Origin: an uncultured Burkholderiales bacterium
GTDB taxonomy: Bacteria; Pseudomonadota; Gammaproteobacteria; Burkholderiales; Burkholderiaceae_C
Length of the DNA stretch: 64,000 bases
Direction: 5' to 3'
NCBI GenBank assembly: GCA_903864315.1
Contig: CAIPFK010000152.1
Span: 62,001 to 126,000, forward strand
Made by a program: the position numbers and the translations under genes. Shown piece after piece: positions 1 through 8,203 of this stretch. The notes below the pieces were generated by a model that was not told the DNA's origin, searched no databases, and saw only the letters and a program-made list of their open reading frames with translations. Positions within the stretch are counted from its first letter, which is position 1. The number at the start of each line of letters is the position of its first letter.

Positions 1-25
1 GTTTGCACAAGCTCCGGTCCCCATC

Positions 26-60
26 AGCCCCTGGCCTTCAAAATCCAGGGGCTTTGATTT
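26..60 (+). terminator. Rho-independent terminator of an upstream gene outside the window
   Basis: A 9-bp perfect stem AGCCCCTGG / CCAGGGGCT surrounds a 10-nt loop and is followed by TTTGATTTT. This is the form of an intrinsic terminator reading on the plus strand. The gene it ends lies left of the window. Confidence 0.7.
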
Positions 61-191
61 TGGGCAAACATAGTCATAACAAACTTCAAGCTTGAGACAC
101 AGATCACTCTCAATGGGGATAAACGCTATTGATAAAGGTGAGCAAATCCATTAAAAATTGCTTTTGAACATTTTCAATCAAAGGCAATCCC

Positions 192-1421
192 ATGAGTCAA
201 GTCCACCCTCCAGAACTCAGTTTGACTGAACGCGATCGCCGATGGGCTCGCGTGAGAGCCATGATGCGTGAGCAGCACCTCAAAGCCCTCTTGGTCGCTG
301 GGTTTCGCTCCAGAGAGATGTATGAGAGTTATCTGAGCGACGACTACAACGAAGGCTGCGTTCTCTTTCCCTTGGAGGGCGATCCAGTCGTGATCACTTG
401 GGCACACTTGCGTGTGATGAGAGCAAGGTGGTCTGAGGAACGCGGCCACAAACTGTGGATCAATGACTACCGCGTCGCCACCAATGGCCAAGCCGTGGCG
501 GAGTGGTTCAAAGACCTGCACTTGGATCAAGAGACGCTGGGGGTGGTGGGCCTCACCTCTCAGGCCCCCACAGAGGCGTATGGCGCCATTCCAGCCAATT
601 TTTGGTTGCAACTCACAGAGTCCTTGCCCAAAGCACAATTCAAAGATGTCTCTGAACTCTTTAGCCATCTCATGCTCGTGAAGTCAGCAGAAGAATTGGG
701 GCAAATCCGATACGCCGCCCATGCAGCAGAGGTCGCTTGCGAGGTGGTGGCCAAATTGGCCAAACCAGGCGTTGGAGAAGAGAAAATTTTCGCACACGCC
801 AGCATGGCCATGCTCGAGTTTGGCATTGGATTGCGCTACCCCGCATTGGTGATGAACTCCGGGCCGGCCACCCTTTCTTGGGGGCCACCAAGGTGGAGCA
901 CGAGAGGCGAGCGGCCTCGTGTACTTCAACGCGGTGATTTGCTCCAAACTGAGCTCATGCCCATGTGCGGCAATCAAGAAGTCCAAGTCCAAATGACGGT
1001 GGCCTTGGATCCCATTGATGTCATCAACCAGGGCTGCGAAAAAGTGGCCCGACAATCTTACGACGCCGGTATCAAAGCACTGCGCCCAGGCATTACCTTT
1101 CAAGAATTGGTGGCGGCCATGGAAGAGCCACTCAAGACATCGGGGCACTGGGCTTACACCCCCTTGGTGCATTCCATCTCGCCTCATTTCTTGGCGGGCA
1201 GGAGTCAAGTCAATACAGAGAAATTGAATTTGGGCGTGACCTTCATGGGCAAACCCTCTGCGCCCATTCGCAAAGCAGTCATTGAGCCAGGAATGGTCTT
1301 TGCCTTCGAGCCCAATGCCTGCTGGGAGAGTCACCGCGTCAATATTGGAGGCACGGTGGTGGTCACGGCCGATGGCTGTGAAGAGCTCAATCGGATCCCA
1401 TGCCATGTCACCCATGTGTGA
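192..1421 (+). CDS. M24 family (creatinase/aminopeptidase-fold) protein with altered metal ligands
   Basis: The protein has the two-part layout of the M24 pita-bread family: an N-terminal creatinase-like domain (about residues 15-160) and a C-terminal catalytic domain (about 170-409). Xaa-Pro peptidases of this family bind two metals with Asp, Asp, His, Glu, Glu. Here the first Asp position reads GDLLQTELMP (Glu about 254), the second falls in EVQVQMTV (Gln), and the last Glu region reads VNIGGTVVV (Gly). Only the Glu in FAFEPNA is clearly kept. That resembles metal-independent members such as creatinase more than an active dipeptidase. It precedes a Bug-type binding protein by 52 bp, in the same direction, so it probably acts on a small imported compound. 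Substrate unknown; creatinase-like C-N hydrolysis is only one possibility. Confidence 0.8.
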   Translation: MSQVHPPELSLTERDRRWARVRAMMREQHLKALLVAGFRSREMYESYLSDDYNEGCVLFPLEGDPVVITWAHLRVMRARWSEERGHKLWINDYRVATNGQAVAEWFKDLHLDQETLGVVGLTSQAPTEAYGAIPANFWLQLTESLPKAQFKDVSELFSHLMLVKSAEELGQIRYAAHAAEVACEVVAKLAKPGVGEEKIFAHASMAMLEFGIGLRYPALVMNSGPATLSWGPPRWSTRGERPRVLQRGDLLQTELMPMCGNQEVQVQMTVALDPIDVINQGCEKVARQSYDAGIKALRPGITFQELVAAMEEPLKTSGHWAYTPLVHSISPHFLAGRSQVNTEKLNLGVTFMGKPSAPIRKAVIEPGMVFAFEPNACWESHRVNIGGTVVVTADGCEELNRIPCHVTHV

Positions 1422-1473
1422 GTTGGTCCAGCCCTTATCCCCCCGTCTTTGATCACATGCCAAGGATTCAGCC

Positions 1474-2487
1474 ATGAACAACTTTTTCCACACCCCATCA
1501 CGCCCCCCATCACGCACCCGACTGCGCTTGATTGCAGCCATTTCTTTGTTGACCATGATGGCGTTATTGAGTCCAACAAGTCACGCACAGAATTACCCCA
1601 AAAAACCCATCGTGGTGATCGTACCCGCCACTGCTGGCTCGGCACCGGATGTGCGCATGCGCCAAGTGGCCCCAAAGATGGGGGAGTTCTTGGGTCAACC
1701 CCTGATCATTGAGAACCGACCCGGCGCCAATGGTGCCATTGGCGCGCGTGAAGCGGCCAAAGCAGCACCGGACGGATACACCTTTTTACACGCCAATATC
1801 AGCAACTTACTCAACGATGTCTTCACCTCAGAAAAAGGCACACGATTGGCCGAAGATTTAATCGCCATTGGTGACATTGAATCGGGCCCATTGATCGTGG
1901 TGGTGAACCCCAATGTTCAAGTCAAAAGCCTCAAAGAATTGATTGAGCTTGCCAAATCCAAGCCCAATGTCCTCACCTATGGCTCGGGCGGGTCTGGGGG
2001 ACTGATTCAGCTCATGGGTGAGCGGGTGAAGCTCGCGGCAGACATCAAAATACTGGAAGTCCCCTACAAATCCCCAGGCGCAGAAATGCCCGATTTGATT
2101 GCGGGACATTTGGACGTGGGCTTTGGCGTGTGGTCGGTTTTGGGTCCCTTGATCAAAAGCGGCAAGATCAGGGCCCTGGCCGTGGCGAGCTCAACTCACT
2201 TGCCCATGGCCCCAGAGATTGCAACCATGGCAGAAGCCGGCTTACCTGGAATGGAAACCACTGCATGGAATGGTCTTTTTGCACCCGCGGGCACCTCCAA
2301 AGAAGTGATTCAAACTCTTTACAAAGCATTGGTGTTCTCCCTCTCAAGCCAAGAGGTACATGACTTATTCGCTTCCACGGGATCATTGACAGGCGGTAAA
2401 ACCCCCGAACAATTTGCCGACTTTGTGAAAGCCGAGAAAAACAAATGGAGCAATGTCGTGAAATTGGCGAATATCAAACCACAATGA
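1474..2487 (+). CDS. Bug/TctC family tripartite tricarboxylate transporter substrate-binding protein
   Basis: This is a periplasmic binding protein of the Bug (Bordetella uptake gene) family, which captures carboxylates or other small solutes for TctAB-type transport. A long N-terminal signal peptide ends near SHAQ (about residue 38). The mature part starts with the family opening YPKKPIVVIVPA and carries the hallmark ENRPGANGAIGA followed by APDGYTF. The length of 337 aa is typical. No tctA or tctB membrane genes lie nearby, as is common for this expanded family in Burkholderiales. It follows the M24 gene in the same direction and is followed by a terminator-like hairpin. Confidence 0.92.
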   Translation: MNNFFHTPSRPPSRTRLRLIAAISLLTMMALLSPTSHAQNYPKKPIVVIVPATAGSAPDVRMRQVAPKMGEFLGQPLIIENRPGANGAIGAREAAKAAPDGYTFLHANISNLLNDVFTSEKGTRLAEDLIAIGDIESGPLIVVVNPNVQVKSLKELIELAKSKPNVLTYGSGGSGGLIQLMGERVKLAADIKILEVPYKSPGAEMPDLIAGHLDVGFGVWSVLGPLIKSGKIRALAVASSTHLPMAPEIATMAEAGLPGMETTAWNGLFAPAGTSKEVIQTLYKALVFSLSSQEVHDLFASTGSLTGGKTPEQFADFVKAEKNKWSNVVKLANIKPQ

Positions 2488-2512
2488 ACGCGATCGTCAA
2501 CACGGTCTCTCC

Positions 2513-2544
2513 AAGCCGCCCGTCCTTTGGGTGGCTTGTCTTTT
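2513..2544 (+). terminator. Terminator-like hairpin after the first Bug gene
   Basis: AAGCCGCCC pairs with GGGTGGCTT (one G-T wobble) across a 7-nt loop and is followed by GTCTTTT. It sits 26 bp after the stop codon of the preceding binding-protein gene. The U-tract is short, so termination may be partial. Confidence 0.55.
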
Positions 2545-2593
2545 GTAGAACTCCAAAAAACCATTGACAAGAATCATTCCGCTAAAAACCCAT

Positions 2594-3574
2594 ATGAAAT
2601 TCAAACAACTTTTATTGTGCAGCACTTTCCTTGGCATCATCTCCATCAACGCGACAGCTCAAAGCAACACGTGGCCCAACAAGGTCATCAAAATCATTGT
2701 CCCCTTCGTGCCTGGATCTTTCACCGACACGGCAGCTCGTGTACTGAGCGTTGAGCTCGCCAAGCAACTAGGTCAAACCGTGATCGTGGACAACAAGGGA
2801 GGAGCAGGCAGCACCTTGGGAACAGACCTGGTTGCCAAATCTGCGCCTGACGGTTACACATTCTTACTGACGGACAATTCTTTTGCCGTCTCTACAGCGC
2901 TTTATGAAAAGCTCCCCTACAACCCTGTCAAAGACGTGGCACAAATCACCATCGTCGCTGAATCTCCGGCAGTTTTGGTGGCCAGACCCGGCTTGAACTC
3001 GAAGAGCCTCAAAGAGATTGTTCAATACACCCAAAAAAATCAAGGTGCCCTCACCTTCGGCTCGGGCGGTGTCGGATCATCGGCCCATTTGGCAATGGAA
3101 GCCTTCCTCACTCAAAATAATTTACAGCTCACCCATATCCCCTTCAAAGGAATCGCTGGTGCCATCACCGATGTGGCGGCCGATCGTGTCGACTTGGCCA
3201 TTGGATCTGTGGGCTCGGCACAGGCCCACATCAAAGATGGACGACTGCAAGGGATTGCGGTGAGTGGCTCACAACGCCATCCCCTTTTGCCGCAAGTCCC
3301 GACCTTTGCCGAGTCAGGCTTTGGCAATTACAAAATGATGTATTGGTTTGGCTTGATGGCACCCAATGGCGTGGCCAAAGACATCATTGATCGAATGCAA
3401 AAAGAAGTGGTCCACGCATTGACCCAGACCAAAGTCCAAGAGGTTTTTGCTTCTGCTGGCGTGAGGCCTGCGACCAACACGCCCGCCGAATACACCAACT
3501 TGGTTCACGATGAGTCGGCCATGTGGGCAGAGGTGATCAAAAAAGCTGGACTAAAATCAATGGCAGCCCAGTGA
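2594..3574 (+). CDS. Bug/TctC family substrate-binding protein
   Basis: Second Bug-type periplasmic binding protein. I chose the ATG at residue 11 of the ORF (MKFKQLLLC), because it gives a compact signal peptide ending around INATAQS; the upstream ATG adds a polar stretch before the signal. The mature protein starts WPNKVIKIIVPF and has the family pattern DNKGGAGSTLGTDLVAKSAPDGYTF. Length after correction is 326 aa. The sequence differs clearly from the neighbouring Bug protein, so this is an old paralogue pair rather than a recent duplication. The ligand cannot be deduced from sequence. The following gene, an LigI-like hydrolase, suggests a carboxylate or lactone-related substrate; that is inference. 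Confidence 0.9.
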   Translation: MKFKQLLLCSTFLGIISINATAQSNTWPNKVIKIIVPFVPGSFTDTAARVLSVELAKQLGQTVIVDNKGGAGSTLGTDLVAKSAPDGYTFLLTDNSFAVSTALYEKLPYNPVKDVAQITIVAESPAVLVARPGLNSKSLKEIVQYTQKNQGALTFGSGGVGSSAHLAMEAFLTQNNLQLTHIPFKGIAGAITDVAADRVDLAIGSVGSAQAHIKDGRLQGIAVSGSQRHPLLPQVPTFAESGFGNYKMMYWFGLMAPNGVAKDIIDRMQKEVVHALTQTKVQEVFASAGVRPATNTPAEYTNLVHDESAMWAEVIKKAGLKSMAAQ

Positions 3575-3607
3575 TCTCCCAACGTGGACTCACTGGCAGC
3601 CCTCGCA

Positions 3608-3621
3608 TCCGCGCGCGGATA
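3608..3621. repeat. 14-bp perfect palindrome in the gap after the second Bug gene
   Basis: ATCCGCGCGCGGAT equals its own reverse complement. It lies in the 132-bp gap between the second Bug gene and the LigI-like gene. It could be an operator half-site pair or the core of a hairpin; there is no U-tract for a terminator. Confidence 0.35.
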
Positions 3622-3706
3622 GATCAAACGCCGAACATCAACCCTTTCACGCCGCAAGACAACCGCCTCTTGCGCCTATAGCACACCCCTTCATGGGCAC
3701 CTCATC

Positions 3707-4570
3707 ATGTCTTTTGACCTTTCTGAAAAAACTCTCTTCACTCCCCCTCCATTGTCTTGTGATGCCCACTTTCACGTCTTTGGCACAGCAGGGCAATACC
3801 CCTATGGGGGCGATTTAAGATACACACCACCGCACGCGCCGCTTCAAGAGTATTTGAAACTGGCGCAGCATTTGGGCCTCACCCGCTTTGTCTTTGTGCA
3901 GCCCAGCGCTTATGCACGCGACAACAGCTGCATGCTTGACGCGATGAAACACGTTGGCACCGATCGCTGCCGAGGCGTGGTGGACTTGGATGACGATGTC
4001 ACGTTGGAGCACATGCAGTCTTTGCACGCATTGGGTGTCAGAGGCATTCGGATCAATGTGAGCCCAGTGCACCCCTATGAAGTGGGTTTGGCACAAACGA
4101 TGACGCCGCGCATCGAGACTTTGGCCGAGAAATGCAAAACCTTGGGCTGGCACCTGGACTTTTTACTCCCCGGATGGCTCACAGCAGAGCTTTTGGGATT
4201 GATGAGACGCTTGACCATTCCCTTCTCCATGGCCCACATGGGCATGAATTTGGCCAAAGATGGCGTCAACTCGCCAGGCTTTCAAGCATTGTTGAAATTG
4301 GTGGGTGAAGGACAACGATTGGCCTACGTGAAATTCACCGGCATTTACCGCATGTCCAAAGTCGAGCACTACACTGACGCAGATCCGATGGCCAAAGCCT
4401 TGATCAAGGTGGCAGGAGACCGCATCATTTGGGGCAGCGATTACCCTCACTTGTCCTTTGGCGAGCACAGCTCAGTGGCGCTCTTTAATTTACTCGACCG
4501 CTGGTGCGAGAACGATCAAGAAAAGAAACTGATCTTGGCCGACAACCCTTCCAGGCTGTTTGGCTTTTGA
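3707..4570 (+). CDS. Amidohydrolase family protein, 2-pyrone-4,6-dicarboxylate lactonase (LigI)-like
   Basis: This is a 287-aa TIM-barrel metal hydrolase of the amidohydrolase superfamily, in the branch that includes LigI, which opens 2-pyrone-4,6-dicarboxylate in lignin-derived aromatic degradation. The N-terminal metal motif is CDAHFHVFG (about residues 22-30), a histidine follows in SMAHMG near the middle, and the C-terminal catalytic Asp lies in IWGSDYPH. The family usually has a single metal-independent or mononuclear site and acts on lactones or related esters. It lies between a Bug-type binding protein and a convergent HpcH/HpaI aldolase, consistent with catabolism of a dicarboxylic or aromatic acid. 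The exact lactone is not determined. Confidence 0.85.
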   Translation: MSFDLSEKTLFTPPPLSCDAHFHVFGTAGQYPYGGDLRYTPPHAPLQEYLKLAQHLGLTRFVFVQPSAYARDNSCMLDAMKHVGTDRCRGVVDLDDDVTLEHMQSLHALGVRGIRINVSPVHPYEVGLAQTMTPRIETLAEKCKTLGWHLDFLLPGWLTAELLGLMRRLTIPFSMAHMGMNLAKDGVNSPGFQALLKLVGEGQRLAYVKFTGIYRMSKVEHYTDADPMAKALIKVAGDRIIWGSDYPHLSFGEHSSVALFNLLDRWCENDQEKKLILADNPSRLFGF

Positions 4571-4593
4571 TCTTCCTCGCTCGCGACAAAACC

Positions 4594-5397
4594 TCAAACC
4601 TTCAAGCCATTGACCTGTTTGGCTTTTTCAGTCGCGGCACTCAAGAGGAAAGCCAAATCAGTGCCCGTTGAGACATAGCGTGCGCCCATTTGAATAAATT
4701 GGGCCACCAAATCTGGTCTGGAAGACAGGCCACCGACACCACAAAATTTCCCATATTTCTGACACACTGCGATCGTGTGGGCATAGGCTTGTTTGAGTTT
4801 GGGGTGATCATACTGGCCAGCAATCCCCATGTCAGCGAGCAAATCGTTGGAGCCAATCATGACCATGTCAACCCCAGGGACCGACATGATGTCGTCAGCA
4901 TGGTCCAAGGCGACTTGATTTTCAAACTGAACAATCACCATGGTATTGGCATTGAGCGCAGGGTAAGCTTGATCGGCGGGGAAGGAGCGGTAGTGCAAAT
5001 GCGGCAGGGCACCCGCAGCAGAACGCTCGCCAAAAGGCGGGAATTTGGCACAAGCCACCACCGCATGGGCTTCTTCTTTGCTTTGTACATGCGGCGCGAT
5101 CACCCCCAACGCACCGCCGTCCAAAACCCTGGAGATCCATTGCGAGGAGTTGTCTGGGACACGCACAAAGGCTGCAACACCAATGGCCATGGCAGCCATA
5201 CAAATTTGACCCGTCGTCTCCAGTGAAAAACTACTGTGCTCCAAATCGATGTAGATTGAATCAAAGCCAGCAGTTTTGGCAATCTGCGCGATCTCAATCC
5301 CCGAGACCAACTTCACCGTCATGGATGAGACCACTTGGTTGGCCTTTAGTTTTTCAATGACATTGTTTTTTAAAATCGTTGACAACTCAGCACTCAT
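4594..5397 (-). CDS. HpcH/HpaI aldolase / citrate lyase family protein
   Basis: This is a class II pyruvate aldolase-type enzyme, the family of 4-hydroxy-2-oxoheptanedioate aldolase, which cleaves 2-keto-hydroxy acids to pyruvate and an aldehyde using a divalent metal. The start is set at MSAELST, with a good AAGGAA ribosome site 7 nt upstream; the ORF-track start is 23 codons too early. Motifs seen: YIDLEHSSFS (catalytic region), AFVRVP, GALGVIAPHV, and the metal-binding Glu in VQFENQ and Asp in GVDMVMIGSNDL. The corrected length, 267 aa, fits the family. It converges on the LigI-like gene, and both could serve one ring-cleavage pathway. Specificity is not readable from sequence. Confidence 0.88.
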   Translation of the reverse strand: MSAELSTILKNNVIEKLKANQVVSSMTVKLVSGIEIAQIAKTAGFDSIYIDLEHSSFSLETTGQICMAAMAIGVAAFVRVPDNSSQWISRVLDGGALGVIAPHVQSKEEAHAVVACAKFPPFGERSAAGALPHLHYRSFPADQAYPALNANTMVIVQFENQVALDHADDIMSVPGVDMVMIGSNDLLADMGIAGQYDHPKLKQAYAHTIAVCQKYGKFCGVGGLSSRPDLVAQFIQMGARYVSTGTDLAFLLSAATEKAKQVNGLKV

Positions 5398-5588
5398 AAA
5401 ATTCCTTTGATCATGATGACACTCATCTACAGCGGTTCGCCATGTAGTCATTCTACAGTTGACCACCCCACGTCAAGACCACCGCCATTGCCCCCCGATT
5501 GGGTTCAAGCCAAAGGGTAATTACCGATTCCAACCGATGCATGATCTTTAAAATGCAACGTTGAAGTATGTTCTATTAAAGGAATGAA

Positions 5589-6812
5589 ATGAATTGCATC
5601 TCAAAATCCATCGCCCAATGCGGCGCAAAGTTGACGGGGCTCACATTGGGCTTGGCCCTCAGCTTGTTGAGTGGTCTTGCTTTTGCGCAAGCCAATCCCC
5701 CGATCCGCATTGGAAGCACATTGGCACTCACAGGACCACTCTCTGCCACGGGTGTCGTGCACAAATTGGCCGGTGAAATTGCCATTGAAGACATCAACAA
5801 AAGAGGCGGCTTTTTGGGCAGAAAGGTGGAATGGATTCTCAAGGACGATCAATCCAAGCCCGAATTGGCGCGCACACTCTATGAGCAACTCTTGAACAGC
5901 GACAAAGTCGACTTGCTCATGGGTCCCTATGCAACCGGGGCCATTTTGTCAGCCATGGTGGTGGCCGAGCGCAACAACAAACTGCTCATTCATCACACCT
6001 TTGGCATACCAAGCCAAGCAAAATACGACAAGCAGTTCCCTGCGTGGGCTTTGGGCTCGTACCCCGAAAAAACAGTGCCCAATACGGTTTTTGATGCCAT
6101 GGCCTCTTTGGAAAAAGCACCCAAAACCATCGCCATCATCACCAGTAAATTCCCTTCGGTTTATTTCTTGTCGACTGGTGCTAGAGAAGTGGCCAAGCAA
6201 CGAGGACTCAAAGAAGTTCTTTATTTGGAGTGGGACTTTGGTAATCGTGATTTCTCAGCCATTGCCGCGCGCGTCAAAGACGCCAAGCCCGATCTGGTAT
6301 GGATTGGTGACATCGGAGCCGAGGGCAATCAAGTGCTGGAGGCGATGAAAAAAATCGACTACACCCCTCCCCTTCACACCCACGTTTACCCGTCACCCGG
6401 TATTTTGGCAGCAGCACCTGAGGGGCAAGGTTCATTTGCGATATCCCCATTTGAGGAGCATGCACCGTTTACCAAGAACAAGGGCTCTGACACGTTGATC
6501 AAATCATTTGACCTCAAAGCCAAGGCTGAAGGTTTGCCCTATACCAAGGTTGAAGTTCAAGCCGCCAGCTCATTTGTGGCTTGGCAAATGTTGGAAGCCG
6601 CCGTGACGGCCACCAAGAGTTTGGATGACGCGCTCTTGGCCAAATGGCTCAAAGCCAACCAAGTCGATACCGTCGTGGGCAAGGTGAGGTTTGATGGTCC
6701 GTTCAATTATGGAGACGATTTGATGCACGTCAAACAACTCCAAAATGGCCAGTGGCTCATGGTTTGGCCGAAAAATTTGGCTGCACCTGGTGTGAAGATG
6801 CAAGTCAATTGA
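5589..6812 (+). CDS. Branched-chain amino acid-type ABC transporter substrate-binding protein (LivK-like)
   Basis: This 407-aa periplasmic protein belongs to the Peripla_BP_6 family, which binds amino acids, aromatic acids or amides for Liv-type ABC importers. AAAGGAA lies just upstream of the ATG. A signal peptide ends near AFAQANPP (about residue 35), followed by IRIGSTLALTGPLSATG, the standard opening of the mature domain. Two lobes follow, with the usual GYNxxx-like hinge regions replaced by variable sequence. No livH/M/G/F genes are present in the window, so the permease is elsewhere or shared. A strong terminator follows. Its ligand is unknown; the neighbourhood suggests an organic acid. 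Confidence 0.9.
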   Translation: MNCISKSIAQCGAKLTGLTLGLALSLLSGLAFAQANPPIRIGSTLALTGPLSATGVVHKLAGEIAIEDINKRGGFLGRKVEWILKDDQSKPELARTLYEQLLNSDKVDLLMGPYATGAILSAMVVAERNNKLLIHHTFGIPSQAKYDKQFPAWALGSYPEKTVPNTVFDAMASLEKAPKTIAIITSKFPSVYFLSTGAREVAKQRGLKEVLYLEWDFGNRDFSAIAARVKDAKPDLVWIGDIGAEGNQVLEAMKKIDYTPPLHTHVYPSPGILAAAPEGQGSFAISPFEEHAPFTKNKGSDTLIKSFDLKAKAEGLPYTKVEVQAASSFVAWQMLEAAVTATKSLDDALLAKWLKANQVDTVVGKVRFDGPFNYGDDLMHVKQLQNGQWLMVWPKNLAAPGVKMQVN

Positions 6813-6858
6813 GCAATTGAATTTCTGGGTCAGGCACTGGCTCAGAATCCATCATTCA

Positions 6859-6885
6859 AGCCCCGTTTTTGAGCGGGGCTTTTTC
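6859..6885 (+). terminator. Rho-independent terminator after the LivK-like gene
   Basis: AAGCCCCG / CGGGGCTT form an 8-bp stem around a short T/GA-rich loop, followed directly by TTTTC. It sits 46 bp after the stop codon of the binding-protein gene and could also serve the convergent dehydrogenase gene. Confidence 0.85.
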
Positions 6886-6970
6886 ATGCCCACAACGGTT
6901 GTTGTGGATGAAACATGGACAACTGCATTCGACTCGCGCATGGGCATTCACCCAGGGCAATTCAGGCCTA

Positions 6971-7855
6971 TCAAGCTGGTTTTTGCACCATCTGCTCAAT
7001 GAAGAATTGGGGCAAATGGGCAATGTCTTCTAGCCCTGCGCCTGCAGCCACTGCGCCCGATAAGCTGGTGGCCAAGGCACTCGATAGCCCCATGGGAACA
7101 CCCAAGGCAGATCCACAAGCGACCACATTGGTCATGTCTTTGCGCAAATTATTGATGTCCAGCGTTGTGTCATCCGTGTGGCCCAAGAGTACATTTTTTT
7201 TGTTTTTGAGCCATGCATTGGCGGTGGGGGACATGGCCAGCACCTCCAGCATCTGCCCCATCTCCAAGCCCTCACCCAGACCCAAGGCCAAGCCCTCGGA
7301 CAAGGACTGAATGTATGCAGCCAAGGTCAAATTCGAGACCAACTTGATCGCATGACCAGCACCGACTGCCCCCATGTGCTTGACAGACACACTCAATGCA
7401 CTCAAAACCGGTTGCGCTCTCTCGATATCTTGGAGACGCCCCCCTGCGGGTATAAAAACCATCCCCGCCTTCACCGTGGGGATGGTACCCATGATGGGTG
7501 CACCAATGAGTTGTGCCCCCATATCCTGAACTCGAACACTCAACTCGCGAACGGTTTGAGGCTGAAGGGTGCTGGACTCAATGAACAATTTCCCTTCAAC
7601 CGAGGATTGGAGCAGTCCTTGGGGGCCAAGATACAAATTCTTTGCGCCTGCATCATCATTGATCAAGGACATGATCATGGAGGCCCTTTGCGATACATCC
7701 TCTGCGTGCTCAGCCACCATCAACCCCATTTGTTGGGCAGCACTCAAGCGGCCTGGATTTTTATCCCAAACCAAAATTTCATCAAAGCCTTGGGACTGAA
7801 GCCGTTGTGCCACTGCCAACCCCATGCGTCCCAAACCAATCAAGCCAAAAATCAT
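6971..7855 (-). CDS. NAD(P)-dependent 3-hydroxyisobutyrate dehydrogenase-family oxidoreductase
   Basis: This 294-aa protein is a beta-hydroxyacid dehydrogenase, oxidising or reducing a 3-hydroxy acid with NAD(P). The Rossmann fingerprint GLIGLGRMG lies at residues 4-12. The substrate loop GAPIMGT is near residue 120. The catalytic lysine lies in GAGHAIKLVSNL near residue 170, and the all-alpha C-terminal domain follows. The family includes 3-hydroxyisobutyrate dehydrogenase, tartronate semialdehyde reductase and glyoxylate reductase; the short motifs visible do not choose between them. A tartronate semialdehyde reductase role would be interesting beside the ureide-like cluster, but this is only a possibility. 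It is convergent with the LivK-like gene. Confidence 0.88.
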   Translation of the reverse strand: MIFGLIGLGRMGLAVAQRLQSQGFDEILVWDKNPGRLSAAQQMGLMVAEHAEDVSQRASMIMSLINDDAGAKNLYLGPQGLLQSSVEGKLFIESSTLQPQTVRELSVRVQDMGAQLIGAPIMGTIPTVKAGMVFIPAGGRLQDIERAQPVLSALSVSVKHMGAVGAGHAIKLVSNLTLAAYIQSLSEGLALGLGEGLEMGQMLEVLAMSPTANAWLKNKKNVLLGHTDDTTLDINNLRKDMTNVVACGSALGVPMGLSSALATSLSGAVAAGAGLEDIAHLPQFFIEQMVQKPA

Positions 7856-8203
7856 CCTTGACCTCTATGTCTCAAAAATTTAAACCCGTCAAACATTTGT
7901 TCGCCATGGTAAAAATCATATCCAATTAAAAAAATTTACCGCCTGTGGCTTACCCTTATCGTGGTCCCCATTGTCTGACCTGGATCAAACCCAGGCCTTC
8001 AAGGGTTGAGATTCATGAATCCCCGTGGGCGAATTTATCAGTAGAATCCAGACTCACCCCTACCTTGGCCTTTCACCTTGCGTGTTCCCGAACCATTGAG
8101 CTGCGCCGTCCCACAGGGATGAAACGAAGCATTGGGGTGATGCCTGACAGTGACCACAACCGTTGCACCTCAAGGCTGCTTCGACTCTTTAACCAGGATA
8201 GAC
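7856..8203. other. 348-bp divergent intergenic region with a 12-bp palindrome
   Basis: This gap separates the minus-strand dehydrogenase from a plus-strand Bug gene, so it must hold promoters in both directions. It is AT-rich near 7870-7940. A perfect palindrome GATTCATGAATC at 8010-8021 is a candidate operator. I see no convincing sigma-70 promoter and no tRNA or small gene; the ORF 7945-8355 has no recognisable protein character and overlaps the Bug gene. Confidence 0.4.
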
